From: Labyrinthula sp. Ha
Taxonomy: Eukaryota > Sar > Bigyra > Labyrinthulida > Labyrinthulaceae
NCBI GenBank assembly: GCA_015227615.1
Contig: JAALGZ010000031.1
Span: forward strand, 310,001-374,000
DNA: 64,000 nucleotides
Reading direction: 5' to 3'
Shown here piece after piece: positions 57,501-64,000 of this stretch. Positions within the stretch are counted from its first letter, which is position 1; every line of letters begins with the position of its first letter. The notes below the pieces were generated by a model, which saw only the letters and a program-made list of their open reading frames with translations, searched no databases and had not been told where the DNA came from. The translations under genes were made by a program, and so were the position numbers.

Positions 57501-60500
57501 AACTTCAAGTAGAACTCTATATATCTATATATTCTGTAAATTCCCAGAAACGACGGTGTCATAGCTCATATGACTTAAAGTTGCAACATTACTACTACAA
57601 CTCTTCATATCAAGCACTTGGTCTTGACATCACATGCAGAATCTGTTATAACCCGCCACCGTCAGAAAGACATGTTCAGGGAACTTCCGTTGTCACTTGA
57701 CTCCTATTCTTACAGCTTGCAAGTACTGCAGAGCTAACATAAGAGTTCATGGGACTTCTGATCAAATCACCAAAAAGCGCCTGACTAATTATTTGAGAAA
57801 TTTCAAATATCTTTATACTAGTCAAGTATCAACGCTATTTGGGGATTACGTTTAGCTTTTCATCGCGTCAAGGCGAGTGGGGCTAAATTGTAACATTCAA
57901 TGAACTTATAAAAGAATTTCTTCTGAACCAAAATATTTTAAGAGCAATAGACGGGTAGTTCCAAGATCTCATGTCCACGTGAGCTCTATTGTCGAACATC
58001 GTTGATGGCATGAGTATCTAATGAGCTAACAATAAAGGCCTCATTGAAACTAACGTTGCTACAGATTGCGATTGCAATCCTTAGTGAAGCACATGCTTAT
58101 ACAACTGCGAGAGATACTACTCCAGTTTCCAGTAAGTTGTGGGTATTTAATACACCGGCTATATCCATTAAACACGTAGTTTAGTGGCCCTTCAATACAT
58201 TTGGTTTGACTTCTAATGACCTCAACACTATTTCAAAGTAAGTCAAATAGATGTCAAGCAGTATCTAGTGATAACTATAGATACTATTGAATACCATTAG
58301 CAAAAAGGACACAAGAAAAGAGAAATAAAAGTTATTCTTGAAGGTAGTAAAAAAAGCTCCCTCAAAGTCACTAATAAACCAAGCTAAATAATAACACATC
58401 AAATTTAATTAACCTAAAAAGAAAAATTATACTGCTTAAAAGTTGAAAAAGAATAAACTGTACAGAGAGAAGTAAAACGATTTTATTTACTGTTCCCAAC
58501 ACGGGAAATCCATCTCATCTTAGTGTATTTCTCATTAAGCAGACTACAAGTCTTATCATTAAGTCTTGTATCGAGAATTTTTAGGTAGCTCAACAGGTTA
58601 CTAGAACCCTTAGCTTGCTTACTATAGTGAAGTTTTGGGAAATGAATTAGGTGATACCATTCGAGACATGACAAGTGGCAACTAATGACTAATCTATGAA
58701 ATAACTCTGGACACTAGTTCTTTCCCTATTAAAGCCAATAATCACAGAATTATATAACAACATAACTTTAGTGGAAACTACGGAATTGTTTATGCGCAAA
58801 ATTAAACCTATTCTTGGACTTAAATCTTGCACAATGATAGTTACGTAATTACGACCAAGATTATGGAAGATTGGATGCATGTATTAATGAGAACCTACCA
58901 TTTTATCATACGCTAAGTAAATCGTCATGGTTACTAACTAAACTTATCAGAGTCCACGAAATTGGCTGCTACTTATGGATAAAGATTTGACTTTTAAAGG
59001 AAAATTTTTCCCACTGCTACTTGCAATTTCTCCAAATATCACCTCAAAGTACCTATACAATTTATGGCACCAAAAAAGATCTTGTTGCTTTAATTGAAAA
59101 AAAAGTTTTTTCTTTGTGTTCTCATTCTGTGAAGTCTATTAACATCACAATTACCGCGGATAAAAGTGTATAGAATTTATCTACATCTTCCTTTACATTT
59201 TAGGACCATATTTATGATATAAGGTCAGAGGATACTGTCTGCTATTGTGCAAACCATTTCGCTACAAGAATTTAGGAAGTCTTCCATTGTGTAGAATAAA
59301 ACAAATTTTTACACAAGAATATCGTAGGGCTATTTGATGTTTGAACATAATATTATCGGAACAATCTAACGATGACACGACCAGGCATAAGACCTCTAGA
59401 TAATTGCTTTTTTATGGACTCAATACTTACAAATATTTACAGAATTTAGGTATAGCAACTTGGACTGCCCTATGTTTTCACTGATTCAATCAAATAATTA
59501 AAGTGATAAAATAAAATTATCAAGTTGATGTTTTAGATAAGCAAGAAAATTCAACAGAAGGAAGATGATCTAAGAGTTTAAGCTATCCCTAATGAAGCTG
59601 TTTGTGGTAACAATAAGAAAAGTTGGTAAAGTTTTCGGAAAGCTGTAACCTCTTGCAGAGCAGTTTAGGAGGAGATATAGAAAAAGAGAAGTATATGATA
59701 CATAGTAAAATAATTCGATTCATAATTTAGTACTGAATCTGTTTTGGTCGGTCATACGTTTCGTCACCATGGCGACATTTTTTGAGATTACAAGCTCTAA
59801 GTTTGGTGTTATTTAATTGGATTAAAGATGGTAAGAGTAATTCGACTCTATATCTTCCGCTTAAATTAAAAACGAAGATGTCTTTCGAGGTACAAACTAG
59901 AATTAGAGTCTAGTCTATATACCTTATTGCTTCATTGTTTTCTTACCTTAATAAGATAAGTAGGTTAAAAAATCAGCAATAGAAAGTCTTTCATCAATAT
60001 CTAACATTAACTATTATACACTTTTGACATGCAACATGATGGAAAAAAATCCTAGTGAATATATTAATATTTGTTTTAGTTAATCCGAGACCATATGTTT
60101 CATTTTGACTAAATGTTGAAGAAATAGTTATGTAAGCGAAAGTACGAAAGATGCTGGAAGCAATAGATTAGAGGGAAACATTATATTTCTTGGCTTTTTT
60201 CTCCCACAATAGCGAAACTGCTAAGTGTTAATTCAAACGAAGAAAATTTTATGAGTCTTTAAAAATATGTTTAGCAATTGTGGCAGTAATAATCTAACAT
60301 TTTCTATTTAATAAGAAAGATACTTTGGCAGATGAATTTTATCACCAGGTCTCGGCAGGTAAAGCTAGAAGTTTCGTGGAAGAACTTTTGGATAAGATGT
60401 ATTATATTAAATCATAACTGGCAGTTAGATATAATAAACCTTAGTGGAGACTGACAGAAAACGCTGTTATATTATAGTTGTGTAATTTTAAGAGTATTTG

Positions 60501-61399
60501 ACCAATAAAGAAGTTAATTTTCTTCATTCTTATAAGTTGGTGTTCCTACCAAACCGTTGTTCTCTAAGTTTACTAAAACTAAAGAAAAATAATCAATTCT
60601 TAACATACTATGAAACCTAAAACATCACTTATATATTATGTGTACTGTAGAGTCAAATATTCAAGGAGAATCTAGTCTTGTGCCAGGGAATTAATGGGTT
60701 GTTCAGGCAAGTAACAGTTTCTTAACAACGTTTGCAAGTACTTTCAAGAAGAGGAAAATTCATGGTCCTGGGATAGTTTGTAAGCTTTTGTAAGCAGAGA
60801 AAATAATAGAGAAAACTGCATTGGAACCGTAGTTTTTTTAATTAGGGATGTTTTATACTGCTTTAAGACTTCAAGGCACTACCGGAGATGTTACTATGAG
60901 CACTATATCCTGCTCGTCTGAACTAAGATTTCGCGAGGAAAGATATAGTTAAGGTAACACACTATAAATTAAGGTTCTTTATATCTAGTTTTAGCTTTAA
61001 GTTAGAACATAAAACTATGAATTACTGATTTCTGGCCGGGGGCAGCAGCTTGTTACTGATTAGCATATCTTAATTTTCATTATTAAGTGTTTAATGGTCT
61101 ACTCAAACAAATGAGAACTCTAGACTGTATATTTTTTATTAACTGTAAATTAAGCTCGAAACAATATGAGATATGGATTGGATATATTCAATAAAGAAAA
61201 CACTTTTTCTTTTGATGTTAGGAGCGTTCATATTTTTTGGTACCGATTGGTTGTGTAATCTGGAAGCCTTGAGTTGTTTCATATCACTTATCTCAGGTTA
61301 TTATATTTCAAAATTCTATCCTTTATAAGAACTTTTACTGTATTTACATTGTAAATCTTCTTGGGTCTCTATCCGAAATAATTTTATAAATACTAAAGC
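54569..61399. other. 6.8-kb gene-poor interval
   Basis: No coding region or RNA gene recognised. A possible miniature transposon at about 56872-57489 is listed separately. Open stretches (58483-58674 and 58689-58880, both minus) are 63 codons without motifs. AT-rich noncoding DNA continues up to the tRNA gene. Confidence 0.4.
56872..57489. mobile_element. Possible hAT-like miniature element
   Basis: The left end TAGGGGTGGGATTTGAT and the inverted right end TAGCTATGGGATTAGAT match at 13 of 17 positions. The inside is rich in ATTGATTATT/AATCAATAAT words, near both ends in opposite orientation, plus ATTCTGATTG-type inverted pairs. TAGGGGTGGG starts are common in hAT elements. No matching 8-bp flanking duplication is seen (TGCGATAC left, TGTTAGAC right), so limits and class are tentative. 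Confidence 0.35.
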
Positions 61400-61404
61400 A
61401 AAAA
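61400..61404 (-). terminator. RNA polymerase III terminator of tRNA-Asp
   Basis: Five T residues on the minus strand, 7 bases after the discriminator base of the tRNA. This is the usual position and length for a polymerase III stop. Confidence 0.7.
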
Positions 61405-61410
61405 GATATC

Positions 61411-61482
61411 TTCCTCGGCCGGGAATTGAACCCGGGTCATCCGCGTGACAGGCGGATATACTAACCACTATACTACCGAGGA
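61411..61482 (-). tRNA. tRNA-Asp (GUC)
   Basis: A 72-nt tRNA on the minus strand without an intron. The seven-pair acceptor stem TCCTCGG/CCGAGGA is perfect. The D arm contains TAGTGGTTAGTAT (A box), the anticodon loop is CTGTCAC with anticodon GTC, and the T arm is CCGGGTTCAATTCCCGG (B box). The discriminator would be A. No CCA is encoded, as expected of a nuclear gene. It lies 44 bp upstream of the divergently transcribed PC4 gene, so the two share a very short intergenic region. Confidence 0.97.
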
Positions 61483-61526
61483 ACTGTTCATGATGAAGCA
61501 CATAAAAGGAATAAATAGAAGGTATT

Positions 61527-61841
61527 ATGCATCAAAATCTTCATAGATTGAGGGCAATGAAACGAGAAAAGGATACTGCCTCACAGGAAGATGATTCTGT
61601 TGTCGTCAAAAAAAGGAAAATTGTAGAATATGATAAAACGTTCAAACTTAGCAGGAAAAGGAAAATTTCTGTGAAAAAAATGAATACCACTATTCTTGTT
61701 GATATTCGGGAGTTCTACACTAAGGATGATGAAGAGAAACCAGGAAGGAAGGGAATATCACTAACTGAAGAACAGTTTCACGAGTTTGTAAAACATATCG
61801 ATGAAATAAAAGAGGCAATAGAGCAACTTAAGAAGGGTTAA
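61527..61841 (+). CDS. PC4/SUB1 transcriptional coactivator
   Basis: A 104-aa intronless protein. Residues 1-37 are basic, lysine-rich and probably disordered (KRKIVEYDK). Residues about 38-102 are the PC4 single-stranded-DNA-binding fold: KTFKLSRKRKISVKKMNTT, ILVDIREFY, PGRKGISLTEEQF, then the C-terminal helix FVKHIDEIKEAIEQL. The VDIREFY and KPGRKGISL blocks are diagnostic and nearly identical to human PC4. The protein dimerises, binds single-stranded DNA and supports RNA polymerase II transcription and repair in the nucleus. The domain is complete, and its length fits small protist and plant PC4 proteins. Its stop is only 3 bp from the stop of the convergent NDUFA6 gene, so their transcripts must overlap. 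Confidence 0.95.
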   Translation: MHQNLHRLRAMKREKDTASQEDDSVVVKKRKIVEYDKTFKLSRKRKISVKKMNTTILVDIREFYTKDDEEKPGRKGISLTEEQFHEFVKHIDEIKEAIEQLKKG

Positions 61842-61844
61842 CTT

Positions 61845-62186
61845 TTAAAGGCCATCAGCATAAAAGCTTTTTAAAAAGGCTGATTCTTGACTAAACTTGG
61901 GCAACCTGTTCTGTTTCACCTCATGATCACCTAACCAATAAAGCAGATGGGATTTAGTTTTAAACTGCTTTTGAATTTCATCCAAATCTTCTTCGTGCTC
62001 ATGGATGATAACGTTGACAGTTTTAGGATCGGTTAGACTGCTGAAAGTGGTATCAAACTTTTTGCGTATGATGGAACGAACTTCAGCTTCAGTGTAATCC
62101 AAATCATAAACTGTGCACATTCGAGGAATTTCTCGACAAAATTTTCTATATAGATCTACAACACGTTTTGAAACAGCCGTAGACAT
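61845..62186 (-). CDS. Mitochondrial complex I LYR subunit NDUFA6 (B14)
   Basis: A 113-aa intronless protein. It has the LYR motif at residues 12-14 within RVVDLYRKFCREIPRM, followed by DLDYTEAEVRSIIRKKF, the F-xx-H-region equivalent (FSSLTDPKTVNVIIHEHEEDLDEIQKQFKTKSHLLYWL). The R-x-LYR-x3-R-E-x-P pattern and the downstream TDPK/VNVII block are those of NDUFA6/LYRM6 and not of other LYR proteins. In the family it binds the mitochondrial acyl carrier protein and sits on the peripheral arm of complex I. It implies aerobic mitochondria with complex I in this organism. Its ATG is 138 bp from the start of the divergent gene at 62325. Confidence 0.9.
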   Translation of the reverse strand: MSTAVSKRVVDLYRKFCREIPRMCTVYDLDYTEAEVRSIIRKKFDTTFSSLTDPKTVNVIIHEHEEDLDEIQKQFKTKSHLLYWLGDHEVKQNRLPKFSQESAFLKSFYADGL

Positions 62187-62324
62187 TTTCCTTTTTTCTT
62201 TTTCTCGGGTTGCTTACTTGGAAGATAGTTGTCTATGGTAATGCCATACTGGTTTCACGAATATATTGGAATATGAATACAGTTAAAAAGAAATATATGA
62301 ATATTATGAGGGTAACACTCCTTA

Positions 62325-64000
62325 ATGAGCTTGAAGAAGGATAAAATTGCTAAAATTAAAAAACTATACCCCAAAATTTTTCAATTTTTATCTAATTTTA
62401 AATTTAAGGATATAAAAAATGGTGTGCTTGGTACAGAATCACTACTTGCTGAGTTTTTTTTGTTTCTAGATCATGCCTTTGGATACTTGTCAAGAAAAGA
62501 CTTTGGTGAAAATCATTTAGTGTCAAATTCTGTCAATAAAATCAGTGTGCCGGAAATATTTTGGGAATTTTGCAAAACTCAATATGGACTTTTTGCTAAG
62601 AAGAAAATTTTAGCATTGCTTTTCTGCCTATCTAAGAAGGAGACTGGAAAACATTTTTTGCACTACGTGGAAAATAATTCGAGTGAATCCTTGTGTGCGT
62701 GTCAACTGTTTCATCTTTTTCTTTCTGAAAGCCTGCAATTTGATTGTTTCTGTGTTTTCCTATTCCTCTATCAGCATTTCAGGCATTCACAGCCAGTTTC
62801 TTTTTCAGTATTTCATAATTTCATTTCCAAAATAACACTTGAAGAAAATAAACACCTATTTCCCAAACTATTATTTCCTATATTTTCAGCTAAGAAACGA
62901 ACAGAGTCGTGCTTCTATTTCTTATGTTTGCTCTTGTTTTCTTCTAGGCGATATAGTTCAAAAACCACATCGAAAAACTGTGCTAAGTTTTTAAAGTTTA
63001 AGCAAACAGTGAAAATGCTTAATTCTAAGGTTTTATATATTACCAAAGATATTGATGAATTGCTTGGAAAACTGGTTGAAGCGAAGAAAAAAGTAATACA
63101 AATACGAAATACACTCAATAGTGAGAATAAGGATTTCGAAGTTACATTTCGCTCCATCGATGCAACAAATGAGGTTCAACTGATTCAACATAAGTTAAAA
63201 CTGTTGCAAAAGCAAAAGCTGGTATTGGAAAACGATATTCAGGGTTCTTGGGATAGTATGATGCACCAGAAATCTATAAGAGCGACTGATGAACCAGGAC
63301 AAAGAACCAAATTGCTTGCATGTATGGCAGAAAAATTCTTTACAGATTTTTATCTAGAATGCAAATCTAATGGAGAATCACCTTTTTGTAATTGTTCTAC
63401 CCCCACTCCATTGCCTAACGAAGTTGAAAATTTTGTTTTTGATCAACGGGTTAAAGAAAAATTAAACAACAGTGCGTCCATTATTCAAAGAGGATTGAGA
63501 AAGACCTTCATTATCAAAGCAAGTATTCGTCTACAAAGCGAACTCCGAACGCAGGAAGGGATCCGAAGACACATGATACTTTCTAAACATGCGCGACTGG
63601 AGGCTGATAGACTATTCTTATTGAAGAGAGAGGCTATACAGAGTAGACACTTTAAATTGTGGAAGTGGTTTTGCACCCTTGCGAGACTAGAGGAGAAGGT
63701 AAACTCATATTTAAATGGAAAACGGTTTTGCTTGTTGCGAATCTATTTTTCTCGATGGTTAACTTTTCATGAAAGTTTAGCTGTCTATGTCTCGAGAACA
63801 AAAATTTTGTTTTCTAAGGTTCTGGTAGATTTGCAAATATTCAGTTTTCGGGGGATAACGAATAAGTCAAGATTTTTCTACAGATGGAAGAAGTATTCAA
63901 ATATATTGAGTAGAGTTAGGGCGGCCCTCATTTTTTTGGAACCTATAGCTGTAAACAATTTTAAGCTGCTGCGAAAAGAAGCTCTTGAGAAATGGAGGCG
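62325..64000 (+). CDS. Large unknown protein with IQ motif and spaced tryptophan repeats, cut by the window end
   Basis: The frame is open from the ATG at 62325 to the last base: at least 558 codons, no stop and no intron needed. Residues 1-210 are helical, rich in Phe/Leu/Cys, without a recognised domain. About 215-305 is coiled-coil-like (VEAKKKVIQIRNTL, LKLLQKQKLVLEND). An IQ calmodulin-binding-type motif, IIQRGLRKTFIIKA, lies near residue 386. After it come repeated F/W-K-x-W elements (HFKLWKWF, YFSRWLTF, FYRWKKY, ALEKWR) spaced 30-50 residues, a pattern recalling Sfi1/centrin-binding repeat proteins. I infer a cytoskeletal or basal-body protein binding centrin or calmodulin, at low certainty. 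The C-terminus is outside the window. Confidence 0.75.
   Translation, partial: MSLKKDKIAKIKKLYPKIFQFLSNFKFKDIKNGVLGTESLLAEFFLFLDHAFGYLSRKDFGENHLVSNSVNKISVPEIFWEFCKTQYGLFAKKKILALLFCLSKKETGKHFLHYVENNSSESLCACQLFHLFLSESLQFDCFCVFLFLYQHFRHSQPVSFSVFHNFISKITLEENKHLFPKLLFPIFSAKKRTESCFYFLCLLLFSSRRYSSKTTSKNCAKFLKFKQTVKMLNSKVLYITKDIDELLGKLVEAKKKVIQIRNTLNSENKDFEVTFRSIDATNEVQLIQHKLKLLQKQKLVLENDIQGSWDSMMHQKSIRATDEPGQRTKLLACMAEKFFTDFYLECKSNGESPFCNCSTPTPLPNEVENFVFDQRVKEKLNNSASIIQRGLRKTFIIKASIRLQSELRTQEGIRRHMILSKHARLEADRLFLLKREAIQSRHFKLWKWFCTLARLEEKVNSYLNGKRFCLLRIYFSRWLTFHESLAVYVSRTKILFSKVLVDLQIFSFRGITNKSRFFYRWKKYSNILSRVRAALIFLEPIAVNNFKLLRKEALEKWR

Noticed and set aside
1-64000. CRISPR array, rRNA genes, bacterial operons outside the island
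   Set aside because: No regularly spaced repeats, no rRNA-like sequence and no bacterial-style gene outside 13151-20745.

Overview
The window reads as nuclear DNA of an AT-rich unicellular eukaryote, not a bacterium. It carries 7TM-RGS receptors, a SulP-STAS-cyclic-nucleotide-binding transporter, a GID/CTLH E3-ligase subunit (MAEA/Gid9), a PC4/SUB1 coactivator, a complex I LYR subunit (NDUFA6), a GPAT3/4-type acyltransferase and a eukaryotic tRNA-Asp. TAA, TAG and TGA all end convincing genes, so the code looks standard. The lineage cannot be named from the sequence.

The main gene-structure result is that two genes whose reading frames look broken become complete when very small GT-AG introns are removed. 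A MscS-like channel (36382-38097) has six introns of 28-31 nt and MAEA/Gid9 (39286-40654) has eight of 27-33 nt. Thirteen of the 14 begin GTA and 12 end TAG. Other host genes of up to 2.4 kb need no intron.

Layout. 1-13150 is rich in transposons: a decayed Mutator-like element (about 1.07-3.2 kb), a 4,636-bp hAT element (3698-8333) with 15-bp terminal inverted repeats and a perfect 8-bp target duplication, an unidentified pair of minus-strand ORFs (9132-10191) and a polypyrimidine tandem repeat. 13151-20745 is of bacterial character throughout: a decayed AAA-ATPase/PD-(D/E)XK nuclease gene, two nested IS5-type insertion sequences, an Rpn-family nuclease, a serine recombinase and IS21 istA/istB. 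This set is typical of the mobile DNA of intracellular bacteria of protists. It stops abruptly inside istB, where a host ShKT-type cysteine-rich reading frame begins. It is therefore either a bacterium-to-host transfer or an assembly chimera.

21127-23568 holds the SulP transporter. 23.6-28.8 and 30.2-36.4 kb are gene-poor and flank the first 7TM-RGS gene (28824-30248). 36.4-42.1 kb is a tight cluster of four alternating genes: MscS channel, an unknown acidic protein, MAEA/Gid9 and a second 7TM-RGS gene. 42.1-61.4 kb contains only the GPAT-like acyltransferase (52961-54568) and two possible miniature transposons. 61.4-64 kb is dense again: tRNA-Asp, PC4, NDUFA6 with its stop 3 bp from that of PC4, and a long unknown IQ-motif protein that runs off the end.

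Functionally the host genes are unrelated housekeeping, transport and signalling genes. No operon logic is expected or seen. The contrast between clusters with intergenic gaps under about 200 bp and deserts of 5-8 kb is itself notable.
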